This document shows, piece by piece, positions 1 through 9,627 of a DNA stretch of 64,000 bases. The DNA comes from GWE2-42-39 sp034003625 (GTDB lineage Bacteria; Bacteroidota; Bacteroidia; Bacteroidales; Prolixibacteraceae). Where the stretch lies: the NCBI GenBank assembly GCA_034003625.1, contig JAVEYG010000013.1, positions 1-64,000 of the forward strand, read 5' to 3'. Every line of letters begins with the position of its first letter. Position 1 is the stretch's first letter. A program made the position numbers and the translations under genes. The notes under the pieces are model-generated. The model saw only the letters and a program-made list of their open reading frames with translations. It had not been told where the DNA came from and did not search any database.

Positions 1-269
1 ATATACAAACTGACATCTTGCATTGCCTACGTTAGTTCCAGGTAGAAACCAACCTCTTCAAGCTGTCTTTTCTGCAAAAAAAATGCTTCTAAAATTTGCT
101 TTTTATAATAGTATCTTGCATTCCCCATTTTGAATAAGAGTTTCTCACTGAATCTTCTCTTTTTCTCCTTGAATTTTCATCGTCATTTTTCGAGTTTTGG
201 CAAAAAGAAAGGGAAACCTGAAATCAGCATTTCCCCTTCCGGTTTTGAAAACGAGACCTGTTATTTACT

Positions 270-956
270 CTAATGGACCTTTTGCCTGGCCCCTTGCGTT
301 TCCGACTGTTTGGCATCGGTTTTTAAGTCTTCGGATTTTTCCTGCTTAAACTGCGAGAAACTAATATTACGTCCGGCTGCATCCACCTGAAGCGTGGCTG
401 AGAACTTTTTCTCATTTTTGCCCATCATTCCGTCAACCACAACTTTCTGTCCGGATGCCAGTTTTTCTTTTTGCTCTGAACTTAGTTCCACTCCTTTGAT
501 CTTTTCCGGTATCTGGATCATCTTGGTACGAAGCGGGATCAGCTCATTGGTTTTGGAATCAATGGCCAGGTAATAATTGTCCTTCTTACCATCACGTCCG
601 GTTAATTCGACTACCTTGCCCAGGTTTTTGTCATTCAGCAAAGCACCTTTGTCTTCCTTTGAGAACTTGTACCCCATGTATTCGTCCGGGACATTGAGCC
701 GTTGGATTGGATGGATTTTAATATCCACCGACCCATCTTCCTTACTTTGAAGCCGGATTTTTGCCGGAATTTTATACTCTTCGTTTCCGATCTGAGCCTT
801 GACCGTGTAGAGTTTATCCGAACGAAAACCGTTCAGAAAATCGGTCATTTCCTGCTTTTCCATCTGTTTGATCAAATCGGCTTTAATGCCTACTTTTTCA
901 AGTTTGTCAAACGGAATCTGATCCATTGACATTCGTGTGCTTTGTTGTTGTTCCAT
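270..956 (-). CDS. DUF3945-type conserved protein of conjugative elements
   Basis: This 228-residue protein is soluble, highly charged and has no signal peptide or membrane segment. It contains two copies of a pattern seen in Bacteroidota ICE proteins of the DUF3945/DUF4099 kind. One is around residues 98-130 (FSKEDKGALL, then GKVVEL). The other is around 155-180 (GVELSSEQKEKLASGQ, then VVVDGM). The C-terminus is a polar Gln/Lys tail. It is the last gene of the minus-strand conjugation cluster in view and follows the PH-domain protein by about 75 nt. The family is found with conjugative transposons, but its biochemical role is unknown and none is claimed. Confidence 0.6.
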   Translation of the reverse strand: MEQQQSTRMSMDQIPFDKLEKVGIKADLIKQMEKQEMTDFLNGFRSDKLYTVKAQIGNEEYKIPAKIRLQSKEDGSVDIKIHPIQRLNVPDEYMGYKFSKEDKGALLNDKNLGKVVELTGRDGKKDNYYLAIDSKTNELIPLRTKMIQIPEKIKGVELSSEQKEKLASGQKVVVDGMMGKNEKKFSATLQVDAAGRNISFSQFKQEKSEDLKTDAKQSETQGARQKVH

Positions 957-1031
957 AGCTTTTAAAATTTACATTGTTAGTACTAATGGTCGTTATCTGT
1001 AATTTTCATTCTTAGAGGTGATATTGTATCG

Positions 1032-1547
1032 CTAATCAATTTCGTAAACGTGCTTTTCTTTTCGGCTGATTTCCACCAGTCCGCGCAGTATCTGGTACTT
1101 TTCTTCCGGCTTTCGGATGGCATATAGGTGCAGGATTGGCGTGGTTTTGTCCGAAGTATAAATGGTCAGATTGCCCAGACCAAACATTCGGCAGATCAAT
1201 GGTTTTTCTATTAAAAAATCCTTTATCCTATAGATTTCGACAAACTCATATTTTCGGAGTATAACTCCTGATGTGTATCTGAGTTGTTCTGGATCGACGT
1301 TGTAACGGGTGCACCAAACCTTCAGGATTTGCCAGAAGAGGTTTATAAGGACATAAACCGAAAGGTAGATTGGGAGCCTGTCAACATGAATAGCCAGCTT
1401 TTCCGGTAAGACTGAACTTAGCTGTTGTTCTTCCAGCATGATATTTAAAAGGACCACAATCGGTATTGAAAGAATGGTCAGCAAAAAGGTTTGCAGGTTC
1501 AACAGTTGTGACGGTCTGCAATTAAAGTATGTGGTGTTTTCAATCAT
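1032..1547 (-). CDS. Membrane protein with bacterial PH (bPH2/DUF304-like) domain
   Basis: This is a 171-residue protein. Two hydrophobic segments near residues 17-38 and 60-78 form a hairpin anchor. They are followed by a soluble beta-rich part (about 85-160) of the YdbT/bPH2 type, with the familiar run of a basic strand, then LRYTSGVILRK, then a FGLGNLTIYTSDKTTP strand. The start is 14 nt downstream of the coupling-protein stop, so the two are probably co-transcribed. bPH2 proteins sit in membranes, and a role at the conjugation apparatus is only inferred from position. It could equally be a cargo membrane protein. Confidence 0.6.
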   Translation of the reverse strand: MIENTTYFNCRPSQLLNLQTFLLTILSIPIVVLLNIMLEEQQLSSVLPEKLAIHVDRLPIYLSVYVLINLFWQILKVWCTRYNVDPEQLRYTSGVILRKYEFVEIYRIKDFLIEKPLICRMFGLGNLTIYTSDKTTPILHLYAIRKPEEKYQILRGLVEISRKEKHVYEID

Positions 1548-1561
1548 GGTTCGTTGCTTTG

Positions 1562-3544
1562 TTATTTTGATTTTTTGTCATTTATTGTTTTTGACTGAGG
1601 TGTACCCTGGAGATTTGTTTCTGGCTCCGGTAATTGATTGGATATTCTGCGGATGTCATTCTCTATCCTGGTGCGGTTTCTTTCCAGAACTTCGGGGATA
1701 TTATCGAACTTATAGAAGTCCGGGATCGGCAAATAACTGGCTTCTTCTTCCTTCTGTGCTTTCAGGTTGATCCGGATCAGGCAATTGAAGCTTTTCTGGG
1801 CAATTGCTTCACCATAATTGTCTGCAATCTGCCCTACCATGTACCCTTGCGGCAACGTGGCAATCTTGCCTTCCGGCACCAGAAAATCCAGCTGAGTGGA
1901 AAAAGTTGCCGATTGAACATTCCGGTTAATGTTGAGCGATTGCCGCTCCTGAAGTATTTTACCCATACGGTTCTGGATGAATTTGGCGGTCTCCCCCGCT
2001 GCCTGGCCGCACATTATATTACCAATATTGCTGGTAATAGCGTTGGCCTGCTCCTTCCCATAATCGCGAATCAATTGGTCGATGGTCTGCACGCCCAGCA
2101 GTGTCGAAATCCGGTTACTCCTGGCCGTAGCAATCAAGGTGTCCAGTCCCCGGAAGTAAATTGTTGGCAGCTCGTCAAAGATCAGCGATGAAGGTTGCTG
2201 TCCTTTTTTGTTGATCACCTTCAGCATCCTTGTAATGTAAAGCGACAAAACTGCACCGTACATCTCCACCCGGAGCGGGTTATTGGCCAGACAAAGGATT
2301 TTTGGCTGCTCGGGGTCATTGATGTCCAGTGAGAAATCATTACCTGAACATATCCAATAAATCTCGGGACTGATGATTTTCGAGATCGCAATCTTCAAAC
2401 TCCCCAACTGGCCTTCCAACTGTTCCCTGGCTCCGCGTTTGTGCGCACTGATAAACGGGTTAATAATGTTGGCCACATCTTTTTCCTGTTCCATGATAGC
2501 AAACAAATCGTCGTAATCCATTTGTAGCAATTCAATGGCATGTGGCAGGGTGCAGAACGTTCCATCCCGGTACTTTTTCAAAAACCAGATGACTGCAGCA
2601 AAGAACGAAACAGCGCTTTCCGAGAAAAACTCCCCCTGTTGGCGTATCCATTCCCTATTCAGGTTATACAGGATCGTTCGTGAGGACTCAAAAGCATCAA
2701 TCGGGCTTTCCATCCACTCCGGAGCCAATGGATTGCAACGAAAGGATTTATGGATGTTCTCGAAGTTGATCACATAAAACCGGGACGATTCTGGTAGCTT
2801 ACCGTTTTTTCTGGCTTTCAAAAAATGGTTGTAGGTAACCAGCGACAGGTCAGGGTACTTAAAATCATATACGCACATCGAAAAGCCTTTTTTCAGGTGC
2901 TGACGGATAAATGGTAGCACAACCGAAAAAGATTTTCCCGAACCAGGTGTTCCGATCACCATCGTTGCCCGAAAGGGATTCACAATATTGATCCAGCCCT
3001 GGTGTTCGTTTCCTTTGTACAGATAAACTGTTGGCAGATTCACAGAATATTCGTTGGCTTTCAGGGTTTCTTCCTGCGGAAAACTTTCATTCTCCACATT
3101 AAACCGGTCTTTCATCAGGTTGACGTTGATCAGTTTGGAGATGTTGTCAAAACCGATGTTCAGCAAAACAAAACCGGCAAGGGTCAGACCGAGGTAAACA
3201 GCCGGGAAAGATTTGAATACAAACAAGCTCCCCCAGTACAGGATTAACCCGGCTATGGTCTGGATAACTATGGTTGACACCAGCAGTTCCCGGTCCTTGT
3301 GCGCTTTGGTCCCGATACAGGTAATGGCCAGAAAAACCAAACAAACGACCTTGGACGGATACAGGCTGGCCACGAACTTCAGGTTTTGCATCTTTTCGAT
3401 TATTGAATGAAATGCTGGTATTTGTAATCCTTTCTGAATGAAATATTCCAGCTGGGTCAGGTACAGCGATGTAAAAAGCAGCACATAGCTGAAAAACCTG
3501 AACCCTTCATGCAGTTTGATCAGTTCGTGTGATTCGTGTTCCAT
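1562..3544 (-). CDS. Type IV coupling protein (VirD4/TraG family, MobC-like)
   Basis: This 660-residue protein is the DNA-pumping ATPase that hands the relaxase-DNA complex to the mating channel at the inner membrane. Hydrophobic segments near residues 18-34, 64-78, 88-110 and 115-131 anchor the N-terminus. Walker A (GTPGSGKS) is at 198-205 and a Walker B-like strand (SSLIFDELP) lies near the middle of the C-terminal half, followed by the conserved RSNRISTLLGVQ region. The C-terminus is polar. The length matches MobC of CTnDOT. Unusually, it follows traN directly instead of sitting with mobA/mobB. The N-terminal membrane part does not look like the common Bacteroides version, while the ATPase core is clear. 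The gene is intact. Confidence 0.88.
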   Translation of the reverse strand: MEHESHELIKLHEGFRFFSYVLLFTSLYLTQLEYFIQKGLQIPAFHSIIEKMQNLKFVASLYPSKVVCLVFLAITCIGTKAHKDRELLVSTIVIQTIAGLILYWGSLFVFKSFPAVYLGLTLAGFVLLNIGFDNISKLINVNLMKDRFNVENESFPQEETLKANEYSVNLPTVYLYKGNEHQGWINIVNPFRATMVIGTPGSGKSFSVVLPFIRQHLKKGFSMCVYDFKYPDLSLVTYNHFLKARKNGKLPESSRFYVINFENIHKSFRCNPLAPEWMESPIDAFESSRTILYNLNREWIRQQGEFFSESAVSFFAAVIWFLKKYRDGTFCTLPHAIELLQMDYDDLFAIMEQEKDVANIINPFISAHKRGAREQLEGQLGSLKIAISKIISPEIYWICSGNDFSLDINDPEQPKILCLANNPLRVEMYGAVLSLYITRMLKVINKKGQQPSSLIFDELPTIYFRGLDTLIATARSNRISTLLGVQTIDQLIRDYGKEQANAITSNIGNIMCGQAAGETAKFIQNRMGKILQERQSLNINRNVQSATFSTQLDFLVPEGKIATLPQGYMVGQIADNYGEAIAQKSFNCLIRINLKAQKEEEASYLPIPDFYKFDNIPEVLERNRTRIENDIRRISNQLPEPETNLQGTPQSKTINDKKSK

Positions 3545-3597
3545 CGTTGGAAGATCAGAAGATTAGAATATCAGAGTCTTGAATATTTTTTGCGGAA

Positions 3598-4443
3598 TTA
3601 TAGCTTTCGGGCCTTGAGGATGTCTTTGTTTTTCAGGTTAAAGCTGAGTTTACGACCGGTGTTGCCCAAGGCTTTCTCATTGATCTCAATTTTAAGAATG
3701 CGCTGATCCGGAATGGTCATCTTTTCCATCACAAACACTTCGCGAATGGTCACCTCTCCCGGAACGCGCTGAACCTTGTTGCGCAGGTACTGCGGAAAGA
3801 CCTGGTATTCCTGAACGTTGGTCGCTTTGACTTTTTTCTTATCTGTAATCCAGAAGTTAAAACTTTCGAGGTCATAAGCCATGTTGGTTTTGTTGGTCAC
3901 CTGAAGCTCAAAAAACAAGGCGTCGTTTTTCAGGCTAATTGAATTCAGTCGAACTTCAATCCCGTCTTTTTTAGCCTTTCGTTTATGAAACTGGTGCCGG
4001 TGCTTTCCCAGAACCTGATCGCAAAGGTCTTTCAACAGGTAATCGGGCATCATCTTGCCGGAAAAGGTCATGGCTTGTTGCGACTGAAAACTTTCTATCG
4101 GGTAAGTGATCGGGGCGTCGTTGCCGTAGGTCAGTTCAAACGAATAAATGTGATCGGCACAAACCACCGTCAGCGAAGTTGGTTTGTCAAAAGGCTGGGC
4201 CGCTTTGACCCGAACCAGGTTGGAAAGTTCGGGAACTACTTCTGCCTGAACAAGAGAATAATCCCCTGCCTGAACATAGCTGACTTTATCGGGGCAAACC
4301 AAATGGCTGGTTTTGGTATCGGACACTTTTAAGTTGTTGGTGATTGCAGGTAAATTATTCGTGTTTGTGGATTGAACCTGCTGGGCGCTGACAGACAAGT
4401 GTACTGCCAGTGCGCCAAAAATGATAACAATAATTGATTTCAT
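3598..4443 (-). CDS. traN: Conjugative transposon protein TraN (DUF4138)
   Basis: This 281-residue protein has a clear signal peptide (residues 1-20, cleavage after SVSA) and a beta-rich mature part, consistent with an outer-membrane or periplasmic component of the mating channel. The pattern of strands, the DALFFELQVTNKTNMAYD segment and the closing KDILKARKL match TraN/DUF4138 proteins of Bacteroides CTns. The TraM stop lies 19 nt upstream and the coupling protein follows after about 53 nt, so it reads as the end of the tra structural block. It is thought to play a VirB9-like role, but this is family knowledge and not visible here. Confidence 0.85.
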   Translation of the reverse strand: MKSIIVIIFGALAVHLSVSAQQVQSTNTNNLPAITNNLKVSDTKTSHLVCPDKVSYVQAGDYSLVQAEVVPELSNLVRVKAAQPFDKPTSLTVVCADHIYSFELTYGNDAPITYPIESFQSQQAMTFSGKMMPDYLLKDLCDQVLGKHRHQFHKRKAKKDGIEVRLNSISLKNDALFFELQVTNKTNMAYDLESFNFWITDKKKVKATNVQEYQVFPQYLRNKVQRVPGEVTIREVFVMEKMTIPDQRILKIEINEKALGNTGRKLSFNLKNKDILKARKL

Positions 4444-4462
4444 GAATGTCGTGTTTTTACGA

Positions 4463-5659
4463 TTATTTTGATTTGTTGACTAAATAAACCAGGGTGTTTT
4501 TCTTGACGGTGACTTTCTTGATGCGGATCATTTTCAAAAGGGATTGCGCGGTGCGGTCCGCAGCCTGCATTCCCATATAAGTGAGTGGATTGTTGCTTAC
4601 CCCGAACATGGAAGAGGTATTGGCGCTGCTGCCCACTTCTTTAGCTACTTTTCTCGATGCGTTGTCAGGAACATACAGTCCTGGCTGCCCGTCCAGGTCG
4701 CAAACGGTGATCGCTACCGGTACAAATTGTTCTCCAACAGGTATTTGCTGCACCTCGATCTGAAGCCGTTCGTTGCTGACCTCACAGGTTCCGTACAGGA
4801 ACGTGTTGGCCGGGATTTTCACCCCGTTCAACCACGCTTCCTCCAAAAGGCGAAGTTTCACCCGGTTGCCGGTTAAAACGGTGGTCGTCTCATAGACTTC
4901 AGCTTCAATAACCGGGACTGCCGTATCTTTGGGTTTAAAACCTGATTTTCCGCTTTTCTCCAGGGTAGAACGTTTGCTTTTTTTGGCTTCCAGCTTTTCA
5001 TTTTTGGCCGTGGATTCTTTCAATCGGGTACTCAACGAATCGTTCTGTTTGGCCAGTTTGCTGTTCTGCCTGAAAACTTTGTCCAGTTCTTCAATTCCGG
5101 TTACGGGAAGTTCTGGTGAAGTTTTTTGACCGGTAGTTTCTTTCCTGGTACCTGACTGCTGGTCAGATTCATTGTTCTTGCTCGTTGGTTTTTCTTCTGA
5201 TTTGGTTTGGCTGTTCTCCAAATCTTCACGAACGGTTTGTTCTTTTTGCCGAATATGCGCCAGCAGATCAACCGACGGTTCCTGTTCCATTGCCGGGACC
5301 GGATCGTTTTTATAAAGGTTCCGTTTACCTGATAGCAAACGTTCTTCAGAAAGTGCTTCTTCTTCAGGATTTTCTTCCGTTGGCAACGAATCAGCTTCTC
5401 CGCCAATGTTGTAATCGTGACTGGCAGTTACTTCCTTTTTCAAGGAATAGTTGTCCATTTTATCGTAAATCGCAACACTTTTATCCGCATCCGGCAGGGT
5501 GTAATTGGCACCTTTGGCTGCCTGCTGCTGTTTTTGCTGTTCCTCTTCCTTTTCTTTCTTGGTCCCTCCTCCCAAAATGTAAAAGATCAGGACAATAAAG
5601 GGGATCAGCACCAATGGAAGGAATAACAGCGGCTTATTTCTTTTCAGGTATACTTTCAT
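4463..5659 (-). CDS. traM: Conjugative transposon protein TraM (DUF3714)
   Basis: This 398-residue protein is anchored by one N-terminal transmembrane segment (about residues 12-32). A long, charged, proline-poor linker rich in Glu, Lys, Ser and Gln follows (about 35-240), with a likely coiled coil around 190-230. The globular C-terminal domain (about 250-398) holds the conserved NRVKLRLLEEAWLNG and PANTFLYG strands. This architecture is that of Bacteroides TraM, the VirB10-like protein that spans the periplasm. The start codon overlaps the end of the preceding traL by 26 nt, which suggests translational coupling. Confidence 0.87.
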   Translation of the reverse strand: MKVYLKRNKPLLFLPLVLIPFIVLIFYILGGGTKKEKEEEQQKQQQAAKGANYTLPDADKSVAIYDKMDNYSLKKEVTASHDYNIGGEADSLPTEENPEEEALSEERLLSGKRNLYKNDPVPAMEQEPSVDLLAHIRQKEQTVREDLENSQTKSEEKPTSKNNESDQQSGTRKETTGQKTSPELPVTGIEELDKVFRQNSKLAKQNDSLSTRLKESTAKNEKLEAKKSKRSTLEKSGKSGFKPKDTAVPVIEAEVYETTTVLTGNRVKLRLLEEAWLNGVKIPANTFLYGTCEVSNERLQIEVQQIPVGEQFVPVAITVCDLDGQPGLYVPDNASRKVAKEVGSSANTSSMFGVSNNPLTYMGMQAADRTAQSLLKMIRIKKVTVKKNTLVYLVNKSK

Positions 5660-5987
5660 GAATTTCTTGTTTTAATGCGTTTTCAAAAGAATCGACTGGC
5701 ATTTCGAATGAGAGTGATTTTTTTCGTTTCAGGGTCTTTGCCCCTTCAGTGTTGCCCTCACTGACCGGTTGAATCGGTTCGTGGGTGATGGCTGGCTTGG
5801 GAAAAACGAAAAAAGAAAGCAGGTAAACCAGGAACAATGCACCAAGAATGAGCATCCACTTTTTCCTGCGTTTGGCCGGATCGAGTGTTTTATCTTTCTG
5901 ATCCATCCGGTCAACCCATTCCTGGAAACGAATGGCTTCACTGATGCGTGTCACCAAGCTTTTTGAGTTTTTGTTTTCTGTAATCAT
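5634..5987 (-). CDS. traL: Small membrane protein in the TraL position
   Basis: This 117-residue protein is encoded between traK and traM and overlaps traM by 26 nt. The N-terminal 40 residues are charged and cytoplasmic in character. One transmembrane segment follows (about residues 46-62, WMLILGALFLVYLLSFFVF), then a short periplasmic tail. Size, topology and gene order fit TraL of CTn-type systems. The assignment rests mainly on position, because these short proteins diverge quickly. Confidence 0.7.
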   Translation of the reverse strand: MITENKNSKSLVTRISEAIRFQEWVDRMDQKDKTLDPAKRRKKWMLILGALFLVYLLSFFVFPKPAITHEPIQPVSEGNTEGAKTLKRKKSLSFEMPVDSFENALKQEIHESIPEKK

Positions 5988-6004
5988 GATCGTTGTTTCA
6001 AGAG

Positions 6005-6631
6005 TTAAAAGGACTTGCGTTTGAGTGTTTCCAAATCTTTGTTGTCGTTAATCAGCCAGTCCTCGATCATGAACCCGTGCGGGTTATTGTCGGTCCTGGA
6101 GATGTTCCGAAGCCTTCCGGAAGTTTCCAGGTTGCGGATGGTAATGTTGGATTTACGGACAATCTTCTGCCGTCCGAAAAACCGGAACTGGTAAGGGTAA
6201 GCCGAGAAGTCGATCTGCACCGAATCGGTCGTCAGGGTCATGCTGATGTCTGAGGCAATGACCTGGTTATAGACGTTGTTTTCTTTGTAGGACTGGTATT
6301 GTTTCATGGCAGAACCATCGGCCAGGTAGAGGGCTTCTTTGGCGTTGTTCTCGATGTACTGCTTGTCAGGTTCCATCGTGAAAAACAACTCGTGAAAGCG
6401 TTTTACATGGTCTCTGGCCTCCGCCTGGCGGTTATCGGTAATGTCGGCACGAAGCGCCAGTAACAGAGATTTGCCATTGTCCAGCACATAGATTTTCTGG
6501 CGCGAACGCTCAACCAGTCCAATAGAACGGGTGAACACAAAGGTGCTGAAACCGATCAACAGCAAACTGACCGTCAAAAGAATATAGACCGTAAACCGAA
6601 ATTTGTGCTGTATATCAAATACCTTTTTCAT
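6005..6631 (-). CDS. traK: Conjugative transposon protein TraK (VirB8-like)
   Basis: This protein has 208 residues. A short cytoplasmic stretch and one transmembrane helix (about residues 14-34) precede a periplasmic domain with the TraK features: SRQKIYVLDNGKSLLLAL near 42-60, then DNRQAEARDHVKRFHELFF. Members of this family are conserved in length (about 205-210 residues), and this one is complete. It would form part of the inner-membrane/periplasmic scaffold of the mating channel. It ends 17 nt before the next gene. Confidence 0.9.
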   Translation of the reverse strand: MKKVFDIQHKFRFTVYILLTVSLLLIGFSTFVFTRSIGLVERSRQKIYVLDNGKSLLLALRADITDNRQAEARDHVKRFHELFFTMEPDKQYIENNAKEALYLADGSAMKQYQSYKENNVYNQVIASDISMTLTTDSVQIDFSAYPYQFRFFGRQKIVRKSNITIRNLETSGRLRNISRTDNNPHGFMIEDWLINDNKDLETLKRKSF

Positions 6632-6676
6632 TTATGACTGATTATTGATGAATGATTATTTTTTGGAAATTGAAAT

Positions 6677-7627
6677 CTATTTCATGGCTCCTTTGGTGAT
6701 CATCATTGTGGCTACCGTCCTGACCAAGCGTCCACCGCCGGTTCCGGTACCAGATGCTGAGATAATCCAGGATGCGATTTTGGGAACCATCACCAGTCCC
6801 ACGATACCGCAAACAGGGACTACCAAATTGGAAACGTAGTACAGCGAGGGCTGGTAGATCAGCGAGGCTTTTGTCAACGCAATCTCCTGATCGAGTACAT
6901 AAATCAGCACTTCCTGAACCAGTGAAAGGACAATCAGCGCGATGGGCAAATACAGGTTCACATTAACAAACCGGGCGATCCATTGGAGATAATTTTCCTG
7001 AAATCCATCGAAAATAGAGATGGCAAAAACCAGCGGTCCAAAGATGATCAGCAGCACACAAAAAACGGTTCGCAAAAAGGCTATCAGGTAAACCAGCGCC
7101 TCGAAAAAGGATTCCAGAAGCTGCCGGACTGAATCCATAAAATAAAAGTTGATCTGGTGCTGCAAAGCTCTGCCCGAAACAATGTTGTAGGTGGTCAGTA
7201 GCAGGTTGACGCCTTTGTCCCAGAGCGAGGCTTCTTTCTCTTCGTTCTCCTGAAAGGAAGGTAAATCGACAGCCAGGATCGCATCCTGTTTTTCTTCGAG
7301 TTTTGCTGCTACGATGTGTTTCTTGTCTGCATAAATGGCTTCAGAAAGTTTGGTCAGTCCTTTGGTGGGGACCATCAGCAGTTGTACAAACGGAGCCCAA
7401 AAGGTAATGACCAATACCAGCGCAAATGGCCTGAGTAGAGGCAGCAGAGAGATCGGATTGTCGGCAATCAGTTGTTCATAGATGCGTTTGGCAATATACA
7501 GGAAGGCTGCAATGCCACCAATAGCTCGGGCCATATTGACCAATAATTGGGCATTATCCAGTCCTCCGTTGACCAAAACATCGGTAAATTGAAAAAAGCT
7601 TTGGGTACTCATTACTTGTAAAAGCAT
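6677..7627 (-). CDS. traJ: Conjugative transposon protein TraJ (polytopic membrane protein)
   Basis: This 316-residue protein has several strongly hydrophobic segments, near residues 30-45, 63-85, 185-205, 220-245 and 262-285. Polytopic VirB6/TrbL-type channel proteins such as TraJ have this profile. The strands FGPLVFAISIFDGF and QWIARFVNVNLYLPIA are typical of the family. The Gly/Thr-rich loop near 290 precedes a final hydrophobic tail. Order (before traK) and length agree with TraJ. The codon for Met6 is an alternative start. Confidence 0.88.
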   Translation of the reverse strand: MLLQVMSTQSFFQFTDVLVNGGLDNAQLLVNMARAIGGIAAFLYIAKRIYEQLIADNPISLLPLLRPFALVLVITFWAPFVQLLMVPTKGLTKLSEAIYADKKHIVAAKLEEKQDAILAVDLPSFQENEEKEASLWDKGVNLLLTTYNIVSGRALQHQINFYFMDSVRQLLESFFEALVYLIAFLRTVFCVLLIIFGPLVFAISIFDGFQENYLQWIARFVNVNLYLPIALIVLSLVQEVLIYVLDQEIALTKASLIYQPSLYYVSNLVVPVCGIVGLVMVPKIASWIISASGTGTGGGRLVRTVATMMITKGAMK

Positions 7628-7692
7628 GAATCAAGTTTTAATGGTTAATGTTCAATGGTTAATTATTAATGCTGAATGCTTTATAATTCAGC

Positions 7693-8406
7693 TCATTCCT
7701 TCAGGAAAGTGTAGGATTGCGGTACATTGGCATTGAACGCCTGAAGGTGAAGCACTTTTCTGTAGGTGTAATCGGTCTCGCCTATTTGCTTAAAAAGCTC
7801 TTCCCTGATTTCGGAAAAAGCTTCCAGCTTTTTGCCATGGTCGGTAATAAAAAGATTGACGGAAATAAACCGGCTAAGCAATTCATCAGCTTCTTTTTGA
7901 TAGGTTTGTTTGAGCCATTTGCAGTTTTCCAGTTTGTCCAGGCTCTCGACACTTAGATAAAGCCGGATAAAACCGGAAGCAATGCTGTATACATCGGGCA
8001 ACTGGTCGGACTCCGCATCGAAGATTTTTTGCTCAATCTCTTTTTGAACCTGCGTATTGTCTTTGATCTGCTGGGTTTCTTCCCGCCTTTTTTGCATCTG
8101 CGATTTTTCAATCAGCTTTTCGATGATCTTCAGCAGGTTGGTCTTTAGCATTCCGGCGTACTCTTCCGTGTCTGACACCGGCAAAGCGCCAACTTCCAGG
8201 TAATAGTGAGTCGGCCAGGTGCGGATAAACACATGGGGAACCGGGATCAGCCAGCCCCTAAATGCCATAAAGGAAAGCGGATAGGTTCCCTGCATATCGG
8301 GATAAATGCCGTTCCAGGGTTTGATGTCGAAGACCTGTGCTTGGAGTTCCTTCCCCGGCAGCAGTGCTGCCAAAAGAAGGAGGAGTATGAAAAGTAGTGT
8401 TTTCAT
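7693..8406 (-). CDS. Exported conjugation-cluster protein of unknown function
   Basis: The start is set at 8,406 (237 residues). The reading frame is open further upstream, but the extra 59 residues lie inside the preceding gene and lack any exported-protein feature. The chosen Met instead opens a classic signal peptide (MKTLLFILLLLLAALLPG, cleavage near residue 22). The mature part has a long helical, Gln/Glu/Lys-rich stretch (about 90-135) that looks like a coiled coil. Gene order (between the TraI-like protein and TraJ) suggests a periplasmic mating-channel accessory. I do not recognise the family. Confidence 0.6.
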   Translation of the reverse strand: MKTLLFILLLLLAALLPGKELQAQVFDIKPWNGIYPDMQGTYPLSFMAFRGWLIPVPHVFIRTWPTHYYLEVGALPVSDTEEYAGMLKTNLLKIIEKLIEKSQMQKRREETQQIKDNTQVQKEIEQKIFDAESDQLPDVYSIASGFIRLYLSVESLDKLENCKWLKQTYQKEADELLSRFISVNLFITDHGKKLEAFSEIREELFKQIGETDYTYRKVLHLQAFNANVPQSYTFLKE

Positions 8407-8483
8407 GGGTTTTGCTTTTGTTTCTGTTGTTTGGGATTGTTTCTTGGGTTTCTGTTGTTCCTGTTTAAGCTGACGCGAAAACT

Positions 8484-9140
8484 CTAATCGTAGAGCGTAT
8501 AATAAAAGGCGAACTTCTCGATCTGACCGGTATTGAAGCTGCGTTGATAAGAAGCCCAGGCTAGTTTGTTGTAGAGATAGCATATAGTTCCATAGTGCTT
8601 TTTTACATCGGTATAAATCCCGTTGATCGTGTCGTACCGCTGCTTGTCATCCATCATAAACAGGTCGTCTTCCACGATGGTATTCAGAATGGTGGTGACC
8701 AGTTGGCGGCTATCATCCAGCACCAGGTCAAAGGATTCGACAATCACGGCAGCCTGGCGGGTGGTGAAATTTTCATCCTGAACCAATAGGGGCAGTTTGG
8801 TGGTATAGATGTAGATGATCTTATCCAGCATCTCCTTGGTCTGCTTGATGCGCTTGTAATCCTTGATCAGATAGGATACTTTCTGAAGGCTGGCCAGCTT
8901 CTTCTGATCGATCCCGACCAGTTCTGAAGTCAGTCCTTTGATGTCACCGTTCAGGATTTTGATCAGAACGTTATACCAGTTGATTTCCGAAAGGATGCCC
9001 TTTTCCTGATCCCATAAAGCTTCGCGCTGGATGCCTGCTCCCACATCGGTTACCGGTGTCTGGGCATTAGTGATTTGGGGGATAAGTATGTTTAATAAGA
9101 CAACTATCCCGATGATTAAAAATGTTGCTTTTGTTTTCAT
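8484..9140 (-). CDS. Periplasmic TraI-like conjugation protein
   Basis: The start at 9,140 gives 218 residues and a good signal peptide (MKTKATFLIIGI... cleaved near TNAQ, residue 26). The longer reading (to 9,185) runs back into the traG end and has no export signal. The mature protein is almost all helical, with a conserved-looking LLVQDENFTTRQAAVI segment. It sits directly after traG, where CTnDOT-type clusters have TraI (DUF4141), and it is about the same size. The match is positional and structural; sequence identity to TraI cannot be judged here. Confidence 0.65.
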   Translation of the reverse strand: MKTKATFLIIGIVVLLNILIPQITNAQTPVTDVGAGIQREALWDQEKGILSEINWYNVLIKILNGDIKGLTSELVGIDQKKLASLQKVSYLIKDYKRIKQTKEMLDKIIYIYTTKLPLLVQDENFTTRQAAVIVESFDLVLDDSRQLVTTILNTIVEDDLFMMDDKQRYDTINGIYTDVKKHYGTICYLYNKLAWASYQRSFNTGQIEKFAFYYTLYD

Positions 9141-9159
9141 GGTTTCAATTGTTGAAGTT

Positions 9160-9566
9160 TTACATGGATTGAAGTATTTCGACAAAGGATTGGTTCCAGT
9201 TCTCCTGGAGCTTTTTCAGGATCATTTCCTTTTCGCTTTGTTCAGAGGTATAGCAATAATATTCGGGTTTACTGACTTCCAGGGCATAAACCTGAGAGTA
9301 GCTTCCCAGCCCGATAAAGACTTCCTTGAGTTTGCGGCCTGCAGGTAAATTTTTGTTGATCGAAAGGATTTGTTCTTTCTGGAACTCGGAAAGCCCAAGG
9401 GTGTCGCTAATACTCTGGAATTTGTTGCGAAACTTGCTCATGTCAAGCAGGATTCTCGTATCAGCATTGTTGATAATCGCATCGCGGATCACCAGCGATG
9501 AAATCACATCGTCCACTTCCTGGGTTACGACCATAGCCTCACCAAAGAACTTGCGGATGGTCTTGT
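9160..9566 (-). CDS. traG: TraG (VirB4-like ATPase), exon 2 after group II intron
   Basis: This is the 3' exon of traG. The spliced message joins base 12,066 to base 9,566 and reads ...Y-F-Y-K-T-I-R-K-F-F-G-E-A..., which matches the TraG consensus around the YIKYLFKTVRKFFGEA region. The exon supplies about 135 C-terminal residues, including the conserved VVTQEVDDVI strand and the LLDMSKF and QILSINKNLPAGRK segments. A frame continues 5' into the intron (to 9,615), but those residues are ribozyme sequence, not TraG. Without splicing, this part could only be made as a separate fragment lacking the Walker motifs. Confidence 0.88.
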
Positions 9567-9627
9567 GTAGGCTAAGCACCCGGCGCCTTGTCGTATTTCT
9601 ACAATAGGTTTCCAAATACTCGCCTCC

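Noticed and set aside
8407..8583. N-terminal extension of the exported protein at 7,693-8,406
   Set aside because: It overlaps the upstream gene and would bury the clear signal peptide that starts at 8,406.
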